From the NCBI GenBank assembly GCA_031359995.1, contig JANMAT010000047.1:1-41226 (forward strand): 41,226 bases of DNA, written 5' to 3'. The DNA comes from JANMAT01 sp031359995. GTDB taxonomy: Bacteria > Actinomycetota > Acidimicrobiia > Acidimicrobiales > Ilumatobacteraceae. The notes under the pieces were generated by a model that saw only the letters and a list, made by a program, of their open reading frames with translations, made no database searches and had not been told where the DNA came from. How positions within the stretch are numbered: position 1 is the first letter of the stretch; the number at the start of each line of letters is the position of its first letter. Positions 32,778-39,856 of this stretch are shown here, one piece after another. Position numbers and translations under genes: made by a program.

Positions 32778-34466
32778 TCACTCGGTCGTGGTCTTGGCCG
32801 CTTCGGCGGAGCGCAGCTCGCGCCGCAGGATCTTGCCGGTGACGGTCTTGGGGAGCTCGTCCACGAACTCGATGGAGCGCGGGTACTTGTACGCGGCCAT
32901 GCGCTGCTTGCAGAAGGCGATCAGCTCGGCCTCGGTGGCGGTGGCGCCGGGGCGCAGGCTCACGAACGCCTTCACCGTCTCGCCGCGGTACTCGTCGGGC
33001 ACGCCGATCACCGCCGCTTCGCGCACGGCGTCGTTCTCGTAGAGCACGTCTTCGACCTCGCGGGGCCACACCTTGTAGCCCGACGCATTGATCTGGTCCT
33101 TCTTGCGGTCGACCAGGTAGTACCAGCCGTCGGCGTCCATGAAGCCCACGTCGCCGGTGTGCAGCGCACCGCCGGGCAGGGCGTGGGCCGTCTCCTCGGG
33201 CTTCTCCCAGTAGCCGCTCACGACCTGCGGACCGCTGGTGACGAACTCGCCGATCTCGCCGACGGCGACATCGACCCCCTCCTCATCGACGACACGCACC
33301 ACCGTGTTGAACATGGGCACGCCGACCGACAGCGCACCCGAGGTGGGATCGACGGGCGCGCGCCCGTCCATCGGCACACCGTGCGACGGCGATGTGGTCT
33401 CGGTGAGCCCGTAGATGTTGTGGATGTACGCGCCGGTGAGCTTCTCGAAGTTGGTGACCACCGACGGGGCGATGGGCGCACCGCCGGAGTACACCTTGGT
33501 GAGCGACGAGAAGTCGCGGTCGGGCGCGCTCGGGTCGTTCATGAGCGCGATGAACACGGTGATGGCACCCACCGTGAAAGTGGGCCGGAACTGCTCGATC
33601 AGATCGAGCACCGCGGTCGGGTCGAACCGGTAGCCGAGGATGAGCGGCATCGGTGTGAGCAGGCACACCGTGACGCCGGCGACGAGCCCGGTGATGTGGA
33701 ACAGCGGCGCCACGCCGAGCACCACGTCGTCGGGCGTGAGCGACATCCACGTGCGGTACGCCTCGGAGTTGAAGACCACGTTGCCGTGGGTGTTCTTGGC
33801 CCCCTTCGGCGGACCGGTGGTGCCCGACGTGTACGTGAGGAACGCCACGTCGTCGGCGTTCAGCGTGGGTGCCGGAGGCGCCTGTCCGTCGTGGCCCTCG
33901 ATGAGCTCGAGCAGGTCGACGGTGCCCTCGGGACGGTGCTTCTGCACGCCGGCGAGCACCGCGGGCGGCGGCCCGCCACCCAACAGGTCGGTCTCGCACG
34001 TGGTGATGACCGTGTGCACCTTGGTACGGCCGGTGGCCAGCACCGCGATGGTCGGGTCGGCATGCAGGCTCTCGAGCGTCACGAGCACCGACGCGCCGGA
34101 GTCGACCAGCAGGTACTCGAGCTCTCGGGCCTTGTTCATCGGGTTGATCGACACCATGACGGCGCCGGCCTTCCACGTGGCGATCATGGCCAGCACGAAC
34201 TGAGGGATGTTCTGGAGGTACACGGCGACGCGATCGCCGGGCTTGACCCCCAGCGAAACGAGGCCGGCGCCCAACGCGTCGGTCATCCGGTCGACCTCGC
34301 CCACGGCGAGCGTGCGGTCGAAGTAGTGGATGAGCGGGCGATCGGCGTGACGGCGCACCGCGTCACGGAACATCGTGAGGGCGTCCGTGAAGCTGGGCGT
34401 GATGTCGCTCGGCATGCCGGCGTCATAGCGCGCCAGCCATTGACGCTGTTCGTACGTGCTGGCCAT
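32778..34466 (-). CDS. Acyl-CoA synthetase (AMP-forming)
   Basis: A 562-residue ANL-superfamily ligase that activates a carboxylic acid as acyl-AMP and then acyl-CoA. Signatures run in order: the P-loop YTSGTTGPPKGAKNTHGN, the GYWEKPEETA segment, LHTGDVGFMDADGWYYLVDRKKDQI with the hinge Asp/Lys, ASGYKVWPREVED, and the catalytic Lys in KTVTGKILRREL near the C-terminus. These fit medium/long-chain or aromatic acid ligases. No membrane segment is present. It starts seven bases after the cyclase-family gene and so is its operon partner. It would supply the CoA thioester handled by the CaiB protein downstream. Confidence 0.92.
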   Translation of the reverse strand: MASTYEQRQWLARYDAGMPSDITPSFTDALTMFRDAVRRHADRPLIHYFDRTLAVGEVDRMTDALGAGLVSLGVKPGDRVAVYLQNIPQFVLAMIATWKAGAVMVSINPMNKARELEYLLVDSGASVLVTLESLHADPTIAVLATGRTKVHTVITTCETDLLGGGPPPAVLAGVQKHRPEGTVDLLELIEGHDGQAPPAPTLNADDVAFLTYTSGTTGPPKGAKNTHGNVVFNSEAYRTWMSLTPDDVVLGVAPLFHITGLVAGVTVCLLTPMPLILGYRFDPTAVLDLIEQFRPTFTVGAITVFIALMNDPSAPDRDFSSLTKVYSGGAPIAPSVVTNFEKLTGAYIHNIYGLTETTSPSHGVPMDGRAPVDPTSGALSVGVPMFNTVVRVVDEEGVDVAVGEIGEFVTSGPQVVSGYWEKPEETAHALPGGALHTGDVGFMDADGWYYLVDRKKDQINASGYKVWPREVEDVLYENDAVREAAVIGVPDEYRGETVKAFVSLRPGATATEAELIAFCKQRMAAYKYPRSIEFVDELPKTVTGKILRRELRSAEAAKTTTE

Positions 34467-34473
34467 GACGGGC

Positions 34474-35442
34474 TTACTTGATGACGATGGGGTTGACGGG
34501 CGACCCGGTGGCGTTCACGACCTTGAGCGGGGCCGCGCAGTACAGGAAGTCGTACTGGCCGTCGGCGGCGCAGTCGTCGGCCAGATCGTCGAGCCAGGAG
34601 ATCTCGGTGAGGGTGACGCCCAGGTTGCGCATCAGCGCGTTGTGCAGCGGCAGCACGACGCCGCTGACCGGGTCGACGGTGACCTCGTTGGCGATGGTGT
34701 CGGTGACGAGGTTGGGGATCTCCATGTCGTGGAACCAGTGGACGAGCTCGGGGCTGAAGGTGAGGCCCGGCTCCACGAAGTTGCCGTAGAACTCCTCGCG
34801 GCTGACCTTGTAGAACTTGGCGATCCAGCCGGTGCGCACCACCAGGATGTCGTTCTTGCGGATCTCGGTGCCCTGAGCCTTGGCGCAGGCCATGAGGTCC
34901 TCGTGGGTGAACGTCTCGGCGACGTCCAGGCACTCCTTGTTCCGGAAGCGGGCCATGTCGAGCAGGATGCCGCGACCGACCACACCCTTCTCGGCGATGG
35001 CCATGACGCTGGCCTTGGCCAGACCACCGATCGTGGTCTTCGAGTCGTAGCCGTTCCAGATCTGGCCGTCGTACCAGACGTGCCCGAGGGCGTCGTACTG
35101 GGTCGAACCCTGCAGGAAGCACGTCATGTGATCATCCGCGTAGTGGGCGCCACCGGCGAAGTCGGGGCCTTTCCCCGCGATGTAGTGGCCCTCGTCCATC
35201 ACCATGGTGCGAATGGCGCCGGAACGCCCGGGCCACACCGGGTCGCCGGCGGGGTCGGCCATCTTCACCTGGAGCGTGAAGACCTTGCCCGACTTGATGC
35301 AGCCGGCGGCCTTCACGATGACCTCGGGCGTCAGGTAGTTGAGGCTGCCCACCTCGTCGTCAGGACCCCACTTGCCCCAGTTCTTGGGCAGGTCCTTGAA
35401 AAGCTCGCCGCAGGTGATCTGCTCGTTGTTCGTTGCGGTCAT
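34474..35442 (-). CDS. Cyclase-family (kynurenine-formamidase-like) hydrolase
   Basis: A 322-residue member of the cyclase family (Pfam Cyclase), metal-dependent hydrolases that include kynurenine formamidase and isatin hydrolase. The family's metal box appears as GSTQYDALGHVWYDG (about residue 110), with Asp and His ligands, and additional His at GGAHYADDHMT. LMACAKAQGTEIRKNDILVVRTGW and NEVTVDPVSGVVLPLHNALMRNLGV are typical of the long bacterial subgroup. AAGGGG lies about ten bases before the ATG at 35442. It heads the minus-strand catabolic run and has a short inverted repeat in its promoter region. Confidence 0.85.
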   Translation of the reverse strand: MTATNNEQITCGELFKDLPKNWGKWGPDDEVGSLNYLTPEVIVKAAGCIKSGKVFTLQVKMADPAGDPVWPGRSGAIRTMVMDEGHYIAGKGPDFAGGAHYADDHMTCFLQGSTQYDALGHVWYDGQIWNGYDSKTTIGGLAKASVMAIAEKGVVGRGILLDMARFRNKECLDVAETFTHEDLMACAKAQGTEIRKNDILVVRTGWIAKFYKVSREEFYGNFVEPGLTFSPELVHWFHDMEIPNLVTDTIANEVTVDPVSGVVLPLHNALMRNLGVTLTEISWLDDLADDCAADGQYDFLYCAAPLKVVNATGSPVNPIVIK

Positions 35443-35463
35443 GCGATGCGTCCCCTTGTTCGG

Positions 35464-35478
35464 TTGTCCCCAGGACAA
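35464..35478. promoter_or_regulatory. Possible operator before the catabolic operon
   Basis: TTGTCC-CCA-GGACAA is a perfect six-base inverted repeat 22-36 bases before the cyclase start, where a repressor would block transcription. PaaX from the same block is a candidate but not shown. Confidence 0.4.
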
Positions 35479-35521
35479 TGGGTAGCACACGCGACGGGCG
35501 TCGGGCGACCGCGCCCGGGGG

Positions 35522-35667
35522 TCAGCCCACGAGCCGGCGCCGCACCGTGGTGCGGGCGACGATCCGGCCCCGGTGCACGACGATGCGATCCTCGCTCGCC
35601 ATCGACAACGCCGACGTCAGATCGGTGCCCTCGATGGCGACGAGGTCGGCGCGCGATCCGGGGCGAG
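35522..35667 (-). pseudogene. C-terminal remnant of an amidohydrolase (cytosine-deaminase-like)
   Basis: The last 48 codons before the stop at 35522 read PGSRADLVAIEGTDLTSAL, then DRIVVHRGRIVARTTV, the closing strand pattern of amidohydrolases such as CodA (PG..ADL...DA......V..V...G). The metal-binding barrel that should come before it is missing; upstream sequence belongs to other fragments. The piece is therefore a broken gene, probably truncated by rearrangement near the element insertion. Confidence 0.55.
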
Positions 35668-35706
35668 TGTCACGTCCGGGTGCCGAGGGTACGGCGCGGC
35701 GCGCCC

Positions 35707-35803
35707 TATCGTGCGCCCCACCGCCTACCTCAACATCGTCGCCCGCCTGTGCGAGCTCGGTGGCGAGGCCGACCCGGTCGGCAGGTTCGTGGCCCGGGCG
35801 TGA
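35707..35803 (+). pseudogene. Plus-strand coding scrap of unknown family
   Basis: About 32 codons (IVRPTAYLNIVARLCELG, then GEADPVGRFVARA) end in a stop at 35801-35803. Nearly every third base is G or C, as in real genes of this window, but no start or further domain is visible upstream. It looks like the C-terminus of a lost gene. The minus strand also stays open here, so confidence is low. Confidence 0.3.
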
Positions 35804-35879
35804 GGCTCGGGTCGTTCCGCGTGCCTTGGGTGGCGGCGGGAAGAGCCGGGCGGGGGTGCCGGCCTCCAGCGTGTGCAGG

Positions 35880-36123
35880 CAGGCGTTCTCGATGACCGGG
35901 TTCGGGCTGTCGGCCATCAGCACGATCAGGTCACCGAGGTCGCTCGATGGGATCGGAGCACGAGGAGGCGTAGGCGGTGACGACCGCGTCGACGGCCGAG
36001 ATGGTGGCGGCCCGACCCGTCCCGGGCCTGCGGCGGCCAGAGCCCTCGCTGACGCAGTTCTGCCAGGCGGGCCCGCTGTCCGGCCAGCGCCGTGACGCCC
36101 GCGCGGTCGAGCACCAGCGTCAT
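35880..36123 (-). pseudogene. Broken PIN-domain (VapC-type) toxin gene
   Basis: Three pieces of one PIN-domain RNase occur in order but in changing frames. The N-terminus MTLVLDRAGVTALAGQRARL (from ATG 36123) should carry the first catalytic Asp. A middle piece, TGRAATISAVDAVVTAYASS, contains the later acidic residue. A C-terminal piece is SSDLGDLIVLMADSPNPV. About 50 codons are missing between the first two pieces, and a frameshift near 35948 separates the last two. The toxin cannot be made whole. No antitoxin gene was recognised upstream, so the module is dead. Confidence 0.7.
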
Positions 36124-36319
36124 GCGGTTCGTCGGCGGCTGCGACGCGTCGCGTTGGCACCGACGACGCCGTCCACCCACGCAGCCGCGGAAGCGTGCTC
36201 GTCATCGGGGCCTGCTCTGCGGTTGGCCGATGGGTTTCAGTTCGACCAGTTCACCGCCCACGTGGCCACTCTGGTGGCACGACGTCATCGCCACCCGTGC
36301 CGTGCGGGCATGGTCGTCC

Positions 36320-36354
36320 ATAACCGCAGATATCCTCGTTTCTGCGGTTATGAT
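36320..36354 (+). promoter_or_regulatory. Palindromic operator and promoter of the Fic gene
   Basis: ATAACCGCAGA (36320-36330), ten bases, then TCTGCGGTTAT (36341-36351): an 11-bp perfect inverted repeat. A further near copy, ATGACCGCAGA (one mismatch), begins at the start codon itself (36361-36371). The -10 TATGAT (36349-36354) overlaps the right half and lies six bases before the ATG, so a protein bound here would block transcription. The C-terminal helix-turn-helix of Fic is the natural candidate, implying autorepression. Confidence 0.7.
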
Positions 36355-36360
36355 CGCTCC

Positions 36361-37545
36361 ATGACCGCAGAGGCCGGGGTGCCCGAGTGGCCGTCGACGC
36401 GGCTGGTCGAGGTCCGGTGGGCAGCCGAGGACGACCGGGCATGGCGGCGGCTCGGCACGCTGACCGTCACGGCGACGGTGCCACCCGAGATCGCCACCGT
36501 CGAGGTTCCCGTGCCCAGCACGGTCGCGACCATCACCGCAGCAGCCGACAGCGAGCTGGCTGCCCTCGATGGCTGGCTCTCGTCGACCGACGGGCCCACC
36601 CTCGACGCCGTCGCTGCTCACCTCCTGCGCGCCGAGAGCCTCTCGTCGAGCCGCATCGAGGGACTCGACCTGTCGGCCCGTCGGCTGGCCGAGGCCGAGT
36701 TCGCTCCCTCGGCCGCCACGCGCCTCGCCGTCGAGGTGTCCGCGAACGTGCGAGCCATGCAGGCGGCGACCGCGCTGGCCGTTGAGCGTCACCCGCTCAC
36801 CGTCGGTGACATCTGCGACCTGCACGCCGTCCTCATGCGAGATGTCCGAGGCGTCCACGGCGGCCAGCTGCGCACGGTGCAGAACTGGATCGGCCCATCG
36901 AACAGCCCCGCCGACGCCGAGTACGTCCCGCCTCCGCCGACCGAGATCGAGCGGCTACTCGAGGACGTGGTCGCGTTCGCCAACCGCACCGACCTGAGCG
37001 TCAGCCTCCAGGCCGCCGTGGCCCACGCCCAGTTCGAGGGAATCCACCCGTTCGTCGACGGCAACGGCCGCGTCGGGCGATGCCTCATCGGTGTCATCGT
37101 GCGCAAGCGAACCGGGCTCTCGGTGCTCCCGCCGGTGTCCGCCGAGTTCCGGCGGGACACCTCCGGCTACGTCGCCGCGCTGCGAGCCCACCAGCAGGAG
37201 TCGAACCCGTGGCCGTGGGTCACGCGTTTCGCCGGTGCCACGATCGCCGCGTGCAGCACGGCGCGCCGATCGGTGGACGCGGTCGACGACCTGCTTGATT
37301 CGTGGCGCGGCCGCGCCGGCAGGCAACGCAAGGGCTCGACCGTCGAACGGCTCATCGAGCTCCTGCCGTCGTACACGATGCTGGACTCCGGCAGCGTCGC
37401 CGCGCTGCTCGATGTCGACACCGACACGGCGCGGCGAGGTCTCGCCGCCCTGGAAGCAGCCGACATCATCCGGCAGGTCACCGTCGGCCGCAGGAACCGC
37501 GTCTGGCGGGTCGACGAGATGCACGACCTGCTCGACTCGATCTGA
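36361..37545 (+). CDS. Fic-domain AMP-transferase with C-terminal HTH
   Basis: A 394-residue Fic-family protein that would transfer AMP from ATP to a target protein. The active loop HPFVDGNGRVGR (residues 229-240) has every catalytic residue. An N-terminal inhibitory helix has the S-x3-E-G motif (SSSRIEG, 95-101), which marks a self-inhibited class II Fic; its Glu blocks ATP until released. The N-terminal DUF4172-like region precedes it. The C-terminal part (about 325-394, VERLIELLPSYTMLDSGSVAALLDVDTDTARRGLAALEAADII) is a winged helix for DNA binding. The leaderless promoter lies inside a palindrome. It is a single-gene unit ended by a hairpin at 37561. The target is unknown. Confidence 0.9.
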   Translation: MTAEAGVPEWPSTRLVEVRWAAEDDRAWRRLGTLTVTATVPPEIATVEVPVPSTVATITAAADSELAALDGWLSSTDGPTLDAVAAHLLRAESLSSSRIEGLDLSARRLAEAEFAPSAATRLAVEVSANVRAMQAATALAVERHPLTVGDICDLHAVLMRDVRGVHGGQLRTVQNWIGPSNSPADAEYVPPPPTEIERLLEDVVAFANRTDLSVSLQAAVAHAQFEGIHPFVDGNGRVGRCLIGVIVRKRTGLSVLPPVSAEFRRDTSGYVAALRAHQQESNPWPWVTRFAGATIAACSTARRSVDAVDDLLDSWRGRAGRQRKGSTVERLIELLPSYTMLDSGSVAALLDVDTDTARRGLAALEAADIIRQVTVGRRNRVWRVDEMHDLLDSI

Positions 37546-37560
37546 TCTCGTCCGGCACGC

Positions 37561-37590
37561 ACGAGAGCCTCCCTCGCGGGAGGCTCTCGT
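37561..37590 (+). terminator. Hairpin terminator after the Fic gene
   Basis: ACGAGAGCCTCC-CTCGCG-GGAGGCTCTCGT gives a perfect 12-bp stem, 15 bases past the stop codon. No T-run follows. It also separates the Fic gene from the tRNA fragment and element on its right. Confidence 0.7.
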
Positions 37591-37607
37591 GGACGCTGCC
37601 AGGACTG

Positions 37608-37652
37608 TGGTGGGCGATCGCGGGCTCGAACCGCGGACCTCTACGGTGTGAA
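37608..37652 (-). tRNA. 3' fragment of tRNA-Val(CAC), attL core
   Basis: Read on the minus strand: anticodon loop TTCACAC (anticodon CAC, 37652-37646), 3' anticodon stem CGTAG, variable AGGTC, a perfect T-arm CGCGG-TTCGAGC-CCGCG (37635-37619), the 3' acceptor strand ATCGCCC, discriminator A and encoded CCA (37610-37608). The 5' half does not continue: the next five bases (GTCCG) pair poorly with CGTAG and no D-arm or 5' acceptor follows. This is what integration into the 3' end of a tRNA gene leaves at the end away from the restored copy. It is therefore a non-functional tRNA remnant and att site. Confidence 0.82.
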
Positions 37653-37723
37653 CGGACGCGATACCGGTTTCGTTACCTCGACGCTCATCGATGCATAGGT
37701 GCTGACCAGGGCTTTTTCGTCCG

Positions 37724-37793
37724 TCTCGTGTTGTCTCGTGTTGTTCTCAGGTGCACGGTCTGTGCACCTGGTGTGCACCTGGCGGCGTATGCT
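37724..37793 (+). repeat. Repeat cluster and leaderless promoter before the integrase
   Basis: TCTCGTGTTG occurs twice in tandem (37724-37733, 37734-37743). Then CAGGTGCAC-GGTCT-GTGCACCTG (37748-37770) is a perfect inverted repeat, and a third GTGCACCTG follows at 37773-37781. A TATGCT -10 (37788-37793) sits six bases before the GTG of the integrase, so the third GTGCACCTG falls in the -35/spacer region. These could be arm-type integrase sites that also regulate int. Confidence 0.65.
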
Positions 37794-37799
37794 GTGTGC

Positions 37800-38915
37800 G
37801 TGGCGTCGATCGTGGAGAAGCGTCTGGGGGACGGTTCGCGGGCCTATCTCGTGCGCTACCGGATGCCCGACGGGACGCAGCGGTCGAAGCAGTTCAAGCG
37901 CAAACGCGACGCCGAAGGCTTCGTGAATTTCGTCGAGGTCGATCGGATGCAGGGCAACCTGATCGACCCGCGGCTGGGCCGGATCACCGTGGCCGAGTGG
38001 TACGCGAAGTGGTGGCCGACGGTGAACAACCTCCGCCGCACGACCAAGGCGAAGGACCACGCCCACTTCCGCACCCACGTGCTGCCGACGTTCGGCAACG
38101 TCCCGCTGGCGGCGCTCGACCGGACCTCGCTGCGGTCGTGGGTGCACTCGCTGTCCGACACCGAGGGCGCCGCGCTCGCCCCGGCCACGGTCCACCGGGT
38201 CGTCCAGGTGTTCAACAAGTGCGTCCGAGCCGCCCACGAGGACCGGCTCATCGTGCACAACCCGGTCGAGCACCTGCCGCTCCCCCGCATCGAGCGCAAA
38301 GAGATGCGCTTCATCGGCCACGAGGAGCTGTGGCACCTGGCCGAGGTCATCGATCCCCGGTTCCGTTCGTTCGTGCTCCTCGGCGGCTACGGCGGACTTC
38401 GGCTCGGCGAGATGCTTGCGCTCCGGTGGGGTCGGGTCGACTTCCTCCGTCGCCGGGTGAAGGTCGTGGAGACGCTCACGTCGGTCGCCGGCGACCTGGC
38501 GTTCGGGCCGCCCAAGACCCGGGCCGCGGTCCGCTCCGTACCGCTCCCCCGCCCGGTGTGCGACGAGTTGGCCCGGCTCGCGACGCCCAACGTCGATCCC
38601 GACGAACTCGTGTTCCGAACGATCAACGGCCTACCGATCCGGGCCGAGCTGTTCCGACGGCGGACCTGGGCGCCGGCGACCAAGGCGGCGGGCCTGGCCC
38701 CGCTGCGCATCCATGACCTCAGGCATTCGGCGGTGTCGCTGTGGATCGCAGAGGGCGCTCACCCCAAGCGGGTCGCCGTCCTCGCCGGCCACACCTCGGT
38801 CTCGGTCGTCCTCGATCGATACGGGCACCTCTACCCCGAGCACGACGACGAACTCGCCGCTGCGCTCGAGCGCCGCATGCGACCGCCAGCGGCGCGGAGT
38901 GCGCCCACCGCGTAG
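37800..38915 (+). CDS. int: Tyrosine-type site-specific integrase
   Basis: A 371-residue phage/ICE-type tyrosine recombinase. The N-terminus (RLGDGSRAYLVRYRMPDGTQ, then KQFKRKRDAEGF) is the three-stranded arm-binding domain common to Gram-positive elements. A SAM-like core-binding domain follows (about 65-170, WYAKWWPTVNNL...). The catalytic domain has the first Arg in GYGGLRLGEMLALRW, a beta-hairpin Lys in PPKTRAAVRS, HDLRHSAV with His and Arg, LAGHTSVSVV with the second His, and the nucleophile Tyr in LDRYGHLYP. All residues are present, so it should be active. The GTG at 37800 is placed by the TATGCT -10 six bases earlier. It lies 148 bases inside attL, as usual. Confidence 0.95.
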   Translation: MASIVEKRLGDGSRAYLVRYRMPDGTQRSKQFKRKRDAEGFVNFVEVDRMQGNLIDPRLGRITVAEWYAKWWPTVNNLRRTTKAKDHAHFRTHVLPTFGNVPLAALDRTSLRSWVHSLSDTEGAALAPATVHRVVQVFNKCVRAAHEDRLIVHNPVEHLPLPRIERKEMRFIGHEELWHLAEVIDPRFRSFVLLGGYGGLRLGEMLALRWGRVDFLRRRVKVVETLTSVAGDLAFGPPKTRAAVRSVPLPRPVCDELARLATPNVDPDELVFRTINGLPIRAELFRRRTWAPATKAAGLAPLRIHDLRHSAVSLWIAEGAHPKRVAVLAGHTSVSVVLDRYGHLYPEHDDELAAALERRMRPPAARSAPTA

Positions 38916-38936
38916 CGAACACGTTCGGAGCGACCG

Positions 38937-38955
38937 TGTCGCAGTTCCTGCGACA
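38937..38955. terminator. Short hairpin after the integrase gene
   Basis: TGTCGCAG-TTC-CTGCGACA, a perfect eight-base stem with a three-base loop, 21 bases past the int stop. No T-tract follows, so it may be a weak terminator or a protein site for the adjoining repeat array. Confidence 0.4.
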
Positions 38956-38987
38956 TGTGAAATCGGTCATCGCACATTGTCCGTCGA

Positions 38988-39027
38988 GTACCGCCCTGTA
39001 CCGCCACGTACCGCCATGTACCCCTGC
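38988..39027 (+). repeat. Four 10-bp direct repeats (GTACCGCCNN)
   Basis: GTACCGCCCT, GTACCGCCAC, GTACCGCCAT and GTACCCCTGC run head to tail. A ten-base period places every copy on the same face of the helix, which favours cooperative binding by a small protein. The array lies between int and the excisionase-like gene, 73 bases before its ATG, so it may be an Xis site, an operator or an iteron-like origin element. Confidence 0.75.
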
Positions 39028-39099
39028 GTCCGGACGAGCGCGGCACGGCCGCTGGACGGCGCGTTGTGGAGCGAACGACGCAGGTGTAACTACTGCGAG

Positions 39100-39375
39100 A
39101 TGGACACCTTCGAGCTCGCCGACGGCGCGGCGGTGGAGCCGCCGTTGCTCACCATCGAGGAGGCCGCCAAGGTCCTCCGCGTAGGGCGCTCACTCGCCTA
39201 CGAGCTGGCGCGTCTCTACGAAGCGTCCGGCGGCACGAACGGCCTCCCGGTCATCCGGTTCGGTACGTGCTTCAGGGTCCCGCGATGGGCACTCATGGAG
39301 CTCGCCCACAACGGCCGGGTCGTGAAGCTCGGCGACGCTGCGCCGAGGCGTCGCTCGTCCAAGGACGCCGCGTGA
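39100..39375 (+). CDS. Excisionase-like helix-turn-helix protein
   Basis: A 91-residue DNA-binding protein. LLTIEEAAKVLRVGRSLAYELARLYEA is the MerR-like HTH_17 helix-turn-helix of excisionases, followed by the wing GLPVIRFGTCFRVPRWALMEL. A basic tail (RRRSSKDAA) ends the protein. In actinobacterial elements such proteins direct the integrase towards excision. The open frame extends upstream, but the ATG at 39100 gives the usual family start. The next gene overlaps the stop as GTGA, so both are translated together. Confidence 0.82.
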   Translation: MDTFELADGAAVEPPLLTIEEAAKVLRVGRSLAYELARLYEASGGTNGLPVIRFGTCFRVPRWALMELAHNGRVVKLGDAAPRRRSSKDAA

Positions 39376-39782
39376 GCGCCGCCTGTGGGATGACGCTCGG
39401 CCCGAGCGCAGGACGCCTGCGCCGGGAACTCGGCGCGATCGCGTGGTGCGCCCTCGAGGTCATCGCCGCGCAGGCCGTCACCGACGGAGACGCGCTCGTC
39501 GCTCGCGTCAGCGTGCGCCGCCTGGCCGGCGAGATGGACGTGGCCACGAACACGGCTGCCCGAGCGGTACGTCTCCTGCTCGACCGAGGCCTGCTCGTCC
39601 GCTCGCAGCGACGCGCGAGGAGTGGCCGGTTCGAGCGAGGGCTCTACGAGCTCGTCGTTCCGGCCGACGCTCTCGTCATTGTCCGCGGCGCGGCGCAGCA
39701 GGGCGGGGCAGCAACGAGCACCGCGGCCAACCGGGCTTCCCGCAGCCCTCGGGTCGAGCAGCTCGCGCTGCTCCCGGAGTAG
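39372..39782 (+). CDS. Winged-helix DNA-binding protein of the element
   Basis: A 136-residue protein. The central part (about 30-85: AIAWCALEVIAAQAV, then RLAGEMDVATNTAARAVRLLLDRGLLVRSQRRARSGRFERGLYEL) has the helix-turn-helix and wing pattern of plasmid and element regulators or replication-accessory proteins. The C-terminus is Ala/Ser-rich and ends EQLALLPE. The GTG at 39372 overlaps the excisionase stop, and an internal ATG at 39390 is possible. Its closeness to the relaxase gene (74 bases) suggests a part in relaxosome assembly or control of transfer. Function not recognised beyond DNA binding. Confidence 0.65.
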   Translation: MSAACGMTLGPSAGRLRRELGAIAWCALEVIAAQAVTDGDALVARVSVRRLAGEMDVATNTAARAVRLLLDRGLLVRSQRRARSGRFERGLYELVVPADALVIVRGAAQQGGAATSTAANRASRSPRVEQLALLPE

Positions 39783-39856
39783 GAGCGCCGGGCCGTGATC
39801 ACACCTCGCTTCGCTCGACTACTCAAGGGCAGACAAGTGCCCGCGGGGCGGCAGTG

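Noticed and set aside
31239..34481. 1080-codon plus-strand open frame
   Set aside because: It is the antisense shadow of the CaiB and acyl-CoA synthetase genes, with no start signal or domain.
37608..37652. Complete tRNA gene
   Set aside because: The 5' anticodon strand pairs poorly and no D-arm or 5' acceptor strand follows.
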